64,000 nt of DNA, from assembly GCF_020165495.1 (NCBI RefSeq), contig NZ_JAIUIE010000008.1, positions 1-64,000 of the forward strand, given 5' to 3'. The stretch is from Mesorhizobium sp. BR1-1-16. Its GTDB lineage: Bacteria > Pseudomonadota > Alphaproteobacteria > Rhizobiales > Kaistiaceae. Within the stretch, counting starts at the first letter, position 1; each line of letters starts with the position of its first letter. A model generated the notes under the pieces. The model was not told the DNA's origin, made no database searches, and saw only the letters and a list, made by a program, of their open reading frames with translations. Made by a program: the position numbers and the translations under genes. Below are positions 36,554 to 44,631 of the stretch, one piece after another.

Positions 36554-36569
36554 TCCACGTCCCGACATT

Positions 36570-36611
36570 CCGGCCGCCCCTGCTCTCACCGGCAGCAGGC
36601 GGCCGGATTTT
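36570..36611 (+). terminator. Hairpin with short T-run between binding protein and permease
   Basis: CCGGCCGCCCCTGCT (36570-36584) pairs with AGCAGGCGGCCGG (36594-36606), 13 bp with one bulged base, and is followed by ATTTT. Such partial terminators after a binding-protein gene usually allow more binding protein than permease to be made. It is not a complete stop, since the permeases are in the same operon. Confidence 0.6.
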
Positions 36612-36635
36612 CGCTTGCTGGCGAGGATCGAAAGC

Positions 36636-37514
36636 ATGAAATTCGGACGTCGCGAGATTACAGCGGCCTATGTACTGGTCGCACCTTTCGTCATCGCCTA
36701 TCTGGTGCTGTTCATCTATCCGACCTTCAAGATGGTCGAACTGAGCTTCACGAATGCCCCGCTGATCGGCGCCGGGGATTGGGTCGGCTTCGCCAACTAC
36801 ATCAAGCTGTCCAAGGACAACCTGTTCATCCAGGCGGCCCTCCACACCGGCTATTTCGTCCTGCTGACGGTCATCCCGACGACGCTGATCGGCCTTGCCA
36901 TCGCGATGATGGTCTCCCGGTTGAACGGTTGGCTGCAGAGCCTCGTCCTGGCCGCCTTCTTCCTGCCCTACATCCTTCCGGTTACCGTGGTCTATCTGAT
37001 CTGGACCTGGATGCTCGACCTGCAATTCGGTATCGCCCAATACGCAATCGAATTGTTTCATGGATCGCGCGTCGCCGTCTTCCGCGATCGTTACTGGGCC
37101 ATGCCCACCGTGGCCTTCGTCACCATCTGGTGGACGAACGGCTTCAATGTGCTTCTGTTCATTGCTGGCCTCCGCAACATCTCGCAGGATATCTATGATG
37201 CAGCGGCACTCGATGGCGCCAGCCGCTGGCAGATGTTCCGCAACATTACATGGCCACTCGTCTGGCCGGTCACCGCGCTGGTCCTGACCATTCAGCTCAT
37301 CCTGCAATTGAAGATCTTCGACCAGATCTATCTGTTCACGCAGGGCGGGCCGTTCAATTCAACCTATGTGATGGTTCAGTTCATCTACAAGAACGCCTTC
37401 CAGCTCAATCGCGGCGGCTATGCAGCGACAGTGGCGGTGGCATTGTTCGCGGTCATCGTTGTCGTCTCAGTGCTGCAATATCAGGTGCTGCGCGTGCGGG
37501 GAGGCCGGTCATGA
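36636..37514 (+). CDS. Sugar ABC transporter permease (MalF-like)
   Basis: A 292-residue CUT1-class permease with six helices. The EAA loop reads YDAAALDGASRWQMFRNITWPLVWP. The start ATG at 36636 has GAGG about 10 bases upstream; a TTG seven codons earlier overlaps that site and is less likely. The stop overlaps the next permease by 4 bases. It forms the membrane channel for the sugar delivered by the preceding binding protein. No ATPase gene is present in the operon. Confidence 0.9.
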   Translation: MKFGRREITAAYVLVAPFVIAYLVLFIYPTFKMVELSFTNAPLIGAGDWVGFANYIKLSKDNLFIQAALHTGYFVLLTVIPTTLIGLAIAMMVSRLNGWLQSLVLAAFFLPYILPVTVVYLIWTWMLDLQFGIAQYAIELFHGSRVAVFRDRYWAMPTVAFVTIWWTNGFNVLLFIAGLRNISQDIYDAAALDGASRWQMFRNITWPLVWPVTALVLTIQLILQLKIFDQIYLFTQGGPFNSTYVMVQFIYKNAFQLNRGGYAATVAVALFAVIVVVSVLQYQVLRVRGGRS

Positions 37515-38338
37515 AGCGGCTGAACATCTCGGCGGCGATCCTGACGATTGTCACGGTCGCCTGCGCGCTGCTCTGGGCGTTCCCGCTCTATTGGGCCGTC
37601 ATCACCACGCTCAAAAACGAATATGAGGTTGTGGAGCCCGGCATCGGCCTCTGGCCGAAGATCTGGACCCTCGGCGGCTATCTCTATGTCATCACCAATA
37701 CGCAGATCGGGCGCTGGTATCTCAACTCCTTCGTCACATCCGGCGCCGTGACGATCCTTGTGCTGATGATCAGCGCGGCCTGCGGCTATGCCCTGTCGCA
37801 GCTTCGCTTTCCGGGACGGACCATTCTCTGGCTGATCATCCTTGCCAGCTTCATGGTGCCGATCCAGACCCTGATCGTCACCCACTTCATCCTGATGAAC
37901 GATTTCGGCTTCATCAATCGCTGGGCCGGCGTCGTACTGCCCCAGCTGATCGTTCCGGTCGCGATCATCATCTACAAACAGTTTTTCGACCAGATCCCGC
38001 GCGAGTACCGGGAAGCTGCGCTCATCGATGGCGCCAGTGAATATCAGCTGTTCTTCCGCGTCTTCCTGCCAATGAACTGGGGCATAACGACTGCACTCGC
38101 CATCATCACCTTCATCGGCGCCTGGAACAACTTCCTGTGGCCGTTCCTGGTTGTCACCGAACAGGACATGATGAACGTGACGGTCGGCATCACCCAGGTC
38201 CATGATGCCTTCGGTGTCCAGTATGCCCGCAACCTCTCTGGCGCGGTGCTCGCCGCCTTGCCGGTCGCCCTCGCCTATCTCCTCTTCCAGCGCCGCGTGA
38301 CCGAAGCGATCATGCTGTCCGCCGGAATCAAGGGCTAG
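37511..38338 (+). CDS. Sugar ABC transporter permease (MalG-like)
   Basis: The 275-residue second permease has six helices and the EAA loop YREAALIDGASEYQLFFRVFLPMNWG. I begin it at the ATG at 37511, which overlaps the previous stop in an ATGA; the same frame runs open upstream only as a shadow of the first permease. A palindromic hairpin separates it from the arabinofuranosidase gene. Together with 36636-37514 it completes a CUT1 importer that needs a shared MsmX/UgpC-type ATPase. Confidence 0.9.
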   Translation: MKRLNISAAILTIVTVACALLWAFPLYWAVITTLKNEYEVVEPGIGLWPKIWTLGGYLYVITNTQIGRWYLNSFVTSGAVTILVLMISAACGYALSQLRFPGRTILWLIILASFMVPIQTLIVTHFILMNDFGFINRWAGVVLPQLIVPVAIIIYKQFFDQIPREYREAALIDGASEYQLFFRVFLPMNWGITTALAIITFIGAWNNFLWPFLVVTEQDMMNVTVGITQVHDAFGVQYARNLSGAVLAALPVALAYLLFQRRVTEAIMLSAGIKG

Positions 38339-38350
38339 CCGCTACAAACT

Positions 38351-38370
38351 CCGGCGCCCAAGGGCGCCGG
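38351..38370 (+). repeat. Palindromic hairpin between permease and arabinofuranosidase
   Basis: CCGGCGCCC-AA-GGGCGCCGG, perfect 9-bp arms with a minimal loop, starts 12 bases after the permease stop. No T-run follows, so it probably affects messenger decay rather than stopping transcription. Confidence 0.5.
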
Positions 38371-38401
38371 CCACCCCCATTTGGCCCAAAGGTCATCTCC
38401 C

Positions 38402-39925
38402 ATGCTGAAAGCTCGCCTCGTCGTCGACCGCGACTTCGTTCTTTCCGATCTCGACCGGCGTGTCTTCGGCGCCTTCGTCGAGCATATGGGCCGCTGCGTC
38501 TATGGCGGCATCTATGAGCCCGGCCATGCGACGGCCGACGAGCAGGGCTTTCGCGGCGACGTGCTGGAGCTGACGCGCGAGCTTGGCCCCACCATCATCC
38601 GTTATCCGGGCGGCAATTTCCTCTCCGGCTATAACTGGGAAGACGGTGTTGGCCCGAGCGACCAGCGCCCGGTCCGCCGGGATCTCGCCTGGTTCTCGAC
38701 CGAGACGAACCAGTTCGGCACCAACGAGTTCATGGATTGGTCCAGGAAAGCCGGCATCGAGCCGATGTTCGGCGTCAATCTCGGCACCAAGGGTCCCGAC
38801 GAGGCGCGACAGTTCCTCGAATATTGCAATCATGTCGGCGGCTCGACCCTTTCGGACCTCCGCCGCCAGCACGGCTATGACAAGCCGCATGACATCAAGT
38901 TCTGGTGCCTCGGCAACGAGATGGACGGCCCCTGGCAGATCTGCCACAAGACCGCGCAAGAATATGGCCGCGTCGCACTCGAGACGGCCAAGGTGATGCG
39001 TTGGGTCGACCCGACGATCCAGCTCGCCGCCTGCGGTTCATCCCACCGCAACATGCCGAATTACGGCTCATGGGAATATGAAGTCCTCGACCATTGCTAC
39101 GACGAGGTCGACTTCATCTCGCTGCACACCTATTTCAACAACAATGCCGACTCGACGGCCGAATATTTCGGCGTCATCGAGCTACTCGACAGCTTCATCA
39201 AGGAAGTCGCGGCAATCTGCGACGCGGTCGGCGCCAAGCGCCGGTCGCACAAGAAGATCATGCTGTCGCTCGACGAATGGAACGTCTGGTACAAGACCCA
39301 CAAGATCGAGCATATGCGCAAGCCGGGCTGGCCCGAGGCGCCGCCGCTGATCGAGGAAGTCTACAATGCCGAGGACGCGCTGATCGTCGGCGGCGCCCTC
39401 ATCGCGATGCTGAACAACGCCGATCGCGTCAAGACGGCCTGCCTGGCGCAGCTCGTCAACGTCATCGGCCCGATCATGACCGAGACCGGCGGCGACGCCT
39501 GGCGGCAGACGATCTTCCACCCCTTCGCCCTCGCCTCGAAATTCGGCCATGGCCGCGTGCTGCGCACCGTTGCGGAATCGCCGAGCTACACGGCCAAGGC
39601 GTTTCCGGAGATCCCTTATCTCTACGCAACCGTGGTCGATAATCCGATCGATGGTTCGACGACGATCTTCGCGCTCAATCGCAGCCTGTCCGACTCGATG
39701 GATCTGAATGTCGAGCTGCGCGGGCTCGGCAAGGAACGGACGCTGGTCGGCGCCACCGAGATCCATCACGCCAATCTGAAGGCAGTGAACACCAAGGACG
39801 CGCCGAACACCGTCGCACCCAAGGTCAATTCGGAGGTCATGATCGACGGCGAAACGCTGCGCATCAAGTTAAAGCCGGCGTCGTTCAACGTCATCACGAC
39901 GCGCGCATCGCAGCCGGCGAACTGA
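38402..39925 (+). CDS. abfA: GH51 alpha-L-arabinofuranosidase
   Basis: The 507-residue enzyme removes terminal arabinofuranose from arabinans, arabinoxylan or their oligomers. The (beta/alpha)8 barrel carries the acid/base E173 in LGNEMDGPW and the nucleophile E292 in LSLDEWNVW; GPTIIRYPGGNFLSGYNWEDGVG is a GH51 hallmark. A C-terminal beta domain follows. There is no signal peptide, so it acts in the cytoplasm on oligosaccharides taken up by the ABC importer encoded before it. Start at the ATG at 38402, with AAGG about 10 bases upstream. A terminator hairpin follows. Confidence 0.94.
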   Translation: MLKARLVVDRDFVLSDLDRRVFGAFVEHMGRCVYGGIYEPGHATADEQGFRGDVLELTRELGPTIIRYPGGNFLSGYNWEDGVGPSDQRPVRRDLAWFSTETNQFGTNEFMDWSRKAGIEPMFGVNLGTKGPDEARQFLEYCNHVGGSTLSDLRRQHGYDKPHDIKFWCLGNEMDGPWQICHKTAQEYGRVALETAKVMRWVDPTIQLAACGSSHRNMPNYGSWEYEVLDHCYDEVDFISLHTYFNNNADSTAEYFGVIELLDSFIKEVAAICDAVGAKRRSHKKIMLSLDEWNVWYKTHKIEHMRKPGWPEAPPLIEEVYNAEDALIVGGALIAMLNNADRVKTACLAQLVNVIGPIMTETGGDAWRQTIFHPFALASKFGHGRVLRTVAESPSYTAKAFPEIPYLYATVVDNPIDGSTTIFALNRSLSDSMDLNVELRGLGKERTLVGATEIHHANLKAVNTKDAPNTVAPKVNSEVMIDGETLRIKLKPASFNVITTRASQPAN

Positions 39926-39947
39926 GGTCGCCTGCAGACGACCGACG

Positions 39948-39975
39948 ACGGGGCCCGCCACCGCTGGCCCCGTTT
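39948..39975 (+). terminator. Terminator of the arabino-oligosaccharide operon
   Basis: ACGGGGCC (39948-39955) pairs perfectly with GGCCCCGT (39966-39973) and is followed by TTGGGTC, a short T-run only. It lies between the convergent abfA and hxlR-type genes. Confidence 0.55.
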
Positions 39976-39990
39976 GGGTCTCCGTGACGC

Positions 39991-40437
39991 CTACGATCGC
40001 CGCGCTTCGAAAGCGCTCCGTGCTGCCTCGATTGCAGCCCGGTTCTGCTCTGCCCAGATCCAGACGCCGCAGAAGGCTTCGCCGAGGCTGAGGCCGAGGT
40101 CGGTCAACTCATATTCGACATGGGGCGGGATCACGGGAAGGACGGTCCGGGTCACCAGTCCGTCAGCTTCCATCTGGCGAAGCGTCTTGGTGAGCATCTT
40201 CTGGCTGATACCGCCGATCAGCTCGCCAAGGCGCGTGAAGCGCTGGCGTCCCTGTTCGGCGAGGACTTCCAGCGCCAGCATGGTCCATTTGTCGGCAACA
40301 CGCCCGATGATCTGCCGCACCAATGCCTCGAGGGCCGGATCGAGCTCTGCCGCTGGGGGCACCGGGCGGCGCTCCCGGCCGCCCGGCGGCCGTGAGGCAT
40401 CGTGATCGTGGATGGGTGACGGCGCGATGGTCGACAT
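39991..40437 (-). CDS. HxlR-family transcriptional regulator
   Basis: A 148-residue winged-helix regulator of the HxlR/MarR-like group. The core IIGRVADKWTMLALEVLAEQGRQRFTRLGELIGGISQKMLTKTLRQMEADGLVTRTVLPVIPPHVEYELTDLG is canonical. It lacks the conserved cysteine after the WTLLIL-type segment that redox-sensing members use, so another signal is likely. It is divergent from an SDR gene with a 96-bp gap holding a good inverted repeat, which suggests that it controls the SDR and itself. Confidence 0.92.
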   Translation of the reverse strand: MSTIAPSPIHDHDASRPPGGRERRPVPPAAELDPALEALVRQIIGRVADKWTMLALEVLAEQGRQRFTRLGELIGGISQKMLTKTLRQMEADGLVTRTVLPVIPPHVEYELTDLGLSLGEAFCGVWIWAEQNRAAIEAARSAFEARRS

Positions 40438-40452
40438 TGCTCACTCTCCGTT

Positions 40453-40487
40453 CGGTAAGTATGGCTCTTTCAGGTGCCTACTTTCCG
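40453..40487. promoter_or_regulatory. Candidate HxlR operator between hxlR and SDR genes
   Basis: CGGTAAGTA (40453-40461) and TACTTTCCG (40479-40487) form an inverted repeat with 8 of 9 positions paired and a 17-bp spacer. The paired AAGTA/TACTT half-sites resemble those of HxlR-type dimers. Confidence 0.5.
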
Positions 40488-40533
40488 TTGGTTTGTGTCC
40501 ATCATAAATGATGTTCGAACCAGGAGAAACATC

Positions 40534-41292
40534 ATGCAGACCAGCGGCAACACGATCTTGATCACAGGCGGCGGCTCCGGCATCGGGCAGGCCCTGGCCG
40601 TGGCCTTCCAGGCGCTTGGCAACCAGGTGATCATCGCCGGACGGCGGCAGTCGGCACTCGACGCGACGGTCGCCGCCCATCCGGGCCTCGATTCCGTCGT
40701 CTTCGATATCGAGGATATCAAGTCAATCCGCACACTGGCCGACGACCTTGCGACGCGGCATCCCGCTCTCAATGTCGTGATCCACAATGCCGGCATCATG
40801 CGGCCGGAAAATCTTTTGGCGCAGCAGGACGACCTTGCCGACGCCGAAGCGACGGTCGCCACAAACCTGCTCGGGCCGATCCGCCTGACGGCGGCTCTGC
40901 TGCCGCAATTGCTGAAGCAGCCGAAGGCCGCAATCCTCACCGTGTCCTCGGGTCTCGCCTTCCTGCCGCTGACGGCCACGCCAACCTACTCGGCGACCAA
41001 GGCGGCGATCCACTCCTACAGCCAGTCGCTGCGCCATCAGTTGAGCGAGACGGCGGTGCAAGTGCACGAACTCGTGCCGCCCTATGTCCAGACCGAACTG
41101 ATGGGGCCCGGGCAGGCCAGCGATCCCAATGCACTGCCGCTGAACGACTTTATCGCCGAGACGATGCGTCTCCTTGAGGACCAGCCGGACGCTGCTGAAA
41201 TCCTGGTCGAGCGGGTCAAGCCGCTGCGTTATGCCGAACGCGATGGCCATTTCGATCAGGTCTTCGCGAGGTTGAACGCAGGCACCCACTGA
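40534..41292 (+). CDS. Short-chain dehydrogenase/reductase (SDR)
   Basis: The 252-residue Rossmann-fold oxidoreductase has the cofactor loop T11-GGGSGIG18, the NAG strand (HNAGIM), and the catalytic Y152-x-x-x-K156 with the preceding serine in TVSSG. It resembles DltE-type SDRs that are commonly paired with HxlR regulators. The substrate is unknown; aldehyde or quinone detoxification is a common suggestion for such pairs. GGAG stands 7 bases before the ATG at 40534, while the open frame continues upstream without a ribosome site. A 12-bp hairpin with one bulge (41304-41334) follows, before ccmC. Confidence 0.9.
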   Translation: MQTSGNTILITGGGSGIGQALAVAFQALGNQVIIAGRRQSALDATVAAHPGLDSVVFDIEDIKSIRTLADDLATRHPALNVVIHNAGIMRPENLLAQQDDLADAEATVATNLLGPIRLTAALLPQLLKQPKAAILTVSSGLAFLPLTATPTYSATKAAIHSYSQSLRHQLSETAVQVHELVPPYVQTELMGPGQASDPNALPLNDFIAETMRLLEDQPDAAEILVERVKPLRYAERDGHFDQVFARLNAGTH

Positions 41293-41355
41293 TCCCGGCC
41301 CTTGCCCGGTTCGCCGCATTGCAGGCGACCGGGCGAGGCCGTATGACTTTGCGCC

Positions 41356-42099
41356 ATGGCCCTACTCGACCTCGCCAATCCGACGCGCTTCATGGCCCTC
41401 GCCGACCGGGTGCTGCCCTGGCTGTGGAGCGCCGCGATCCTCGTGCTCGGCATCGGGCTCTATCTCGGCCTGTTCGTCGCGCCGCCCGATTATCAGCAGG
41501 GCGAGACGGTACGGATCATGTTCATCCATGTCCCCGCCGCCTGGCTGTCGATGTTTGGCTATGGGCTGATGGCGGTTTCGGCGCTCGGCACGCTCGTCTG
41601 GCGCCATCCGCTCGCTGATGTCGCGGCCCGAGCTATCGCGCCTGTCGGTGCCGCATTCACGCTGATCGCACTGATTACCGGCTCGCTCTGGGGTAAGCCG
41701 ATGTGGGGCACATGGTGGGAATGGGACGCGCGCCTTACCTCGGTGCTGGTGCTGTTCCTGATGTATCTCGGCCTGATCGCGCTGTGGAATGCGATCGAGG
41801 ATCCAAACCGGGCCGGCCGCGTCGCCGCGGTGCTGATCCTCGTCGGTTCGGTCAACCTGCCGATCATCAAGTTCTCGGTCGATTGGTGGAACACGCTGCA
41901 TCAGGGGGCGAGCGTCTTCCGGATGGGCGGCTCGACCATTGATCCGAGCCTGCTCTACCCGCTGCTCATCTGTGCCATCGGCGCGACGCTGCTGTTCCTC
42001 GCGCTGGTCATCATGGCGATGAAGAACGAGATCCTCCGCCGACGCATCCGCGCGCTCCGCCTCGTCGCCGCCAGCGTTCCGGCCGGAGTGGCGGCGTGA
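41356..42099 (+). CDS. ccmC: Heme exporter/cytochrome c maturation protein CcmC
   Basis: A 247-residue membrane protein with six helices that presents heme to CcmE during cytochrome c maturation. The tryptophan-rich heme-handling motif WGTWWEWD lies at residues 117-124, with a conserved periplasmic histidine at H58 (FIHVPAAW). It overlaps ccmD by 4 bases. In many Hyphomicrobiales ccmA and ccmB precede this gene, but here an SDR gene does. The ribosome site is weak. Ccm function needs ccmAB, ccmE and ccmFH encoded elsewhere. Confidence 0.95.
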   Translation: MALLDLANPTRFMALADRVLPWLWSAAILVLGIGLYLGLFVAPPDYQQGETVRIMFIHVPAAWLSMFGYGLMAVSALGTLVWRHPLADVAARAIAPVGAAFTLIALITGSLWGKPMWGTWWEWDARLTSVLVLFLMYLGLIALWNAIEDPNRAGRVAAVLILVGSVNLPIIKFSVDWWNTLHQGASVFRMGGSTIDPSLLYPLLICAIGATLLFLALVIMAMKNEILRRRIRALRLVAASVPAGVAA

Positions 42100-42278
42100 G
42101 CGGCTTCGGCGAACACAGCGGCTATATCTTCGCCGCCTATGGCCTTTCGGCGGTGATCGTCCTCGCCGTCGTCGCTTGGGTCCTCGTCGACGGCCGGGCT
42201 CAGAACCGCCGCCTCAAGGATCTCGAGGCCCGGGGCGTTCGACGCCGCTCGGCCGCAAGGCGCGAAACGACCTCATGA
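42096..42278 (+). CDS. ccmD: Heme exporter protein CcmD
   Basis: A 60-residue protein with one membrane helix (YIFAAYGLSAVIVLAVVAWVLVDG) and a basic C-terminal tail, typical of CcmD, which stabilises the CcmC-CcmE heme complex and its release by CcmAB. It starts with GTG at 42096, overlapping the ccmC stop, and its stop overlaps ccmG in an ATGA. Small size and position make the call secure despite low sequence information. Confidence 0.9.
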   Translation: MSGFGEHSGYIFAAYGLSAVIVLAVVAWVLVDGRAQNRRLKDLEARGVRRRSAARRETTS

Positions 42279-42871
42279 GCGAAGCTCCCCTCGAAACACC
42301 GAAGCCGCGACAGCGCTCGCTCGGCCGCACCATTGCGATCCTGGCGCCGCTGGCCTTGTTCGTCGCATTGGCCGGCCTCTTTCTCGTCAGTCTGGAGCGT
42401 GGCGGCGATCCGAGCCTCGTGCCCTCGGTGCTCATCGGCAAGGCGGCGCCCGCCACCAATCTAAAGCCGGTCGAGGGCCTCACTCTGCCGGGCCTGACGA
42501 CAGCCGATCTTGCGAGCGGCAAGCCGATGCTCGTCAATGTCTGGGCATCCTGGTGCGCGCCGTGCCGCCAGGAGCATCCCGTGCTGGAGCAATTGGCGCA
42601 GGACCCGCGGCTGACGCTGGTTGGGATCAATTACAAGGACCAGCCGGACAACGCCCGCGCGTTTCTCGGCCAACTCGGCAATCCCTTTTCGCGCATCGGC
42701 GCCGATCCGAGCGGCCGCACCGCGATCGACTGGGGCGTCTACGGCGTGCCGGAGAGCTTTCTCGTCGACGGCAAGGGTGTCATCCGCTTCAAGTTCATCG
42801 GCCCGCTGACGGATGAAGCCGTAGCGACGACGCTGATGCCCGAGCTCGACAGGATGGAAAAAGGCGGCTGA
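42275..42871 (+). CDS. ccmG: Thiol:disulfide interchange protein CcmG/DsbE
   Basis: The 198-residue membrane-anchored thioredoxin reduces apocytochrome c cysteines before heme attachment. A single N-terminal helix (about residues 19-40) is followed by a periplasmic thioredoxin domain with active site W93-C94-A-P-C97 and the GVYGVPESFLVDGKG loop typical of CcmG. The ATG at 42275 overlaps the ccmD stop by 4 bases. It converges on yciB with a 4-bp gap and ends the ccmCDG operon. Confidence 0.95.
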   Translation: MSEAPLETPKPRQRSLGRTIAILAPLALFVALAGLFLVSLERGGDPSLVPSVLIGKAAPATNLKPVEGLTLPGLTTADLASGKPMLVNVWASWCAPCRQEHPVLEQLAQDPRLTLVGINYKDQPDNARAFLGQLGNPFSRIGADPSGRTAIDWGVYGVPESFLVDGKGVIRFKFIGPLTDEAVATTLMPELDRMEKGG

Positions 42872-42875
42872 GCCG

Positions 42876-43502
42876 CTAGTCGCGCTTCTCGTCGGGCACG
42901 GTCGTGCGCGTGATCAGCGGCAACTGTGACAGCGTAAACAGGAAGGTGAGCGGCATGATCCCGAACACCTTGAACTTGACCCAGAGATCGGTCGCGGCGA
43001 CCGGATCGGCGAGATAAGCCTGCGCGCCGCGCCAGATCACCTCGTTGAGGATTGCCAGCGCCAGGAAGAACAGGCCCCAGCGGAAGGTGAGCGTCCGCCA
43101 GCCCTCGTCGGTCAGGTGAAACACCGAATCGAATACATAGCCGAGCAGTGAGCGCCCAAAGGCGAGGCCGCCGAGCAGGATGACGCCGAACAGCGCGTTG
43201 ACGATCGTCGGCTTCATCTTGATGAAGGTGTCGTCATGGAGCCAGAGCGTCAGCGAACCGAACACCAGGACGATGATGCCGGTGACGACAGGCATGATCG
43301 GCAGCCGCCGCGTCAGCGCATAGGAGACGCCGAGCGCAAGAAGGGTCGCGACCATGAAGGCGCCAGTCGCCGCATAGATGCCGCCGCGCGTATTGGCGAA
43401 GAAGAAGACGCCGAGCGGGCCGAGCTCCAGAACCAGCTTCAGGATCGGGTTGAGATCCTTGTGCTTCGGATCGTTGGGCGCGCGTTCGAACAGGCTCGGC
43501 AT
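42876..43502 (-). CDS. yciB: Inner-membrane septation protein A (YciB/IspZ family)
   Basis: The 208-residue membrane protein has five or six predicted helices and the YciB/IspA signature: [33 protein letters not shown] near the start and [47 protein letters not shown] toward the end. Members influence envelope integrity and septation. I start at the ATG at 43502 (MPSLFERAP). It lies 34 bp after ftsY on the same strand, part of the conserved dapF-mtaB-ftsY-yciB run of Hyphomicrobiales. Confidence 0.92.
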   Translation of the reverse strand: MPSLFERAPNDPKHKDLNPILKLVLELGPLGVFFFANTRGGIYAATGAFMVATLLALGVSYALTRRLPIMPVVTGIIVLVFGSLTLWLHDDTFIKMKPTIVNALFGVILLGGLAFGRSLLGYVFDSVFHLTDEGWRTLTFRWGLFFLALAILNEVIWRGAQAYLADPVAATDLWVKFKVFGIMPLTFLFTLSQLPLITRTTVPDEKRD

Positions 43503-43536
43503 GGGAAGATCCCGGCTTGATGGTGATGGAGGACGA

Positions 43537-44631
43537 TCAGCCGGTGAGGCCGGCGATCGCCCTTGCGAAGTCCGCCGCTTCGAACGGCTCCAGATCGTCG
43601 ACGCCCTCGCCGACGCCAATGAAATGAATGGGCAGCCCGAACTTGGTGGCGATGGCGACCAGAATACCGCCACGGGCCGTACCGTCGAGCTTGGTCATGA
43701 CGAGGCCGGTGACCCCCGCCGTGCGACCGAAGATCTCGACCTGGCTCAAGGCATTCTGCCCTGTCGTGGCATCCAGCGTCATCAGGACCGTATGCGGCGC
43801 GGCGGCGTCGTGCTTCTTGATGACGCGGATGATCTTTTCGAGTTCCGCCATCAGCTCGGCGCGGTTCTGCAGCCGGCCGGCGGTATCGATGAGCAGCACG
43901 TCGGTGCCGTTCGCCTGCGCTTCCTTCAGCGCATCATAGGCAAGGCCGGCGGCGTCAGCGCCGATCGCGCGGGCGACGACGGTCGCGCCGGTGCGCTCGC
44001 CCCAGATCTTCAGCTGCTCGACCGCGGCAGCGCGGAACGTATCGCCGGCCGCCAGCATCACCGAACGGCCCTCGGACCGGAACTTCGCCGCGAGCTTGCC
44101 AATGGTCGTCGTCTTGCCGGTGCCATTGACGCCGACGACGAGGATCACATGCGGCTTCCGCGCAGGATCGATGACCAGCGGCCGCGCCACCGGCGTGAGG
44201 ATCTTTCCTACTTCTTCGGCGAGGATCGCCTTGACCTCGTCGCCTTCGATTTCCTTGTCGAAGCGGCCCTTGCCGAGCGCCGAGGTAATCGTCGCGGCTG
44301 CCGAAAGGCCGAGATCGGCCTGGATCAGGACGTCCTCGAACTCCTCCAGCGTCGCCGCGTCGAGCTTCCGCTTGGTGAAGACCGAGGCGATGCCGTCCGA
44401 AAGCGCGGTGGATGAGCGCGCGAGGCCTGCCTTCAACCGCTGGAACCAGGAAAGCTTCGGCGCTGCCGGCGGCTCGATCACCACTGGCGGAGGTTCGACC
44501 GGCGCTGGGATGGGCTCGACCACGCTCTCCAGCGCGATCTCCGGTTCCGCCTCAGGCCTGCTCTCCGGCTGTGGCGCGGTATCGCCGAGGCCGAAGATGC
44601 GTTTGAAGAAGCCCTTCTTCTCCTCGGTCAT
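43537..44631 (-). CDS. ftsY: Signal recognition particle receptor FtsY
   Basis: The 364-residue SRP GTPase receives ribosome-nascent chain complexes at the membrane. An acidic, proline-rich A region (residues 15-58) precedes the N domain (about 60-150) and the G domain. The P-loop is GVNGTGKTT (167-175), followed by [19 protein letters not shown] and [11 protein letters not shown] chose the ATG at 44631 (MTEEKKGFF), which overlaps the mtaB stop by 4 bases. The open frame continues upstream only inside mtaB. Confidence 0.96.
   Translation of the reverse strand: MTEEKKGFFKRIFGLGDTAPQPESRPEAEPEIALESVVEPIPAPVEPPPVVIEPPAAPKLSWFQRLKAGLARSSTALSDGIASVFTKRKLDAATLEEFEDVLIQADLGLSAAATITSALGKGRFDKEIEGDEVKAILAEEVGKILTPVARPLVIDPARKPHVILVVGVNGTGKTTTIGKLAAKFRSEGRSVMLAAGDTFRAAAVEQLKIWGERTGATVVARAIGADAAGLAYDALKEAQANGTDVLLIDTAGRLQNRAELMAELEKIIRVIKKHDAAAPHTVLMTLDATTGQNALSQVEIFGRTAGVTGLVMTKLDGTARGGILVAIATKFGLPIHFIGVGEGVDDLEPFEAADFARAIAGLTG

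Noticed and set aside
11880-41292. Genomic island integrated at tRNA-Gly
   Set aside because: Accessory genes do follow the tRNA, but I found no integrase, no transposase and no second copy of the tRNA 3' end at the far side near ccmC, and base composition does not change visibly.
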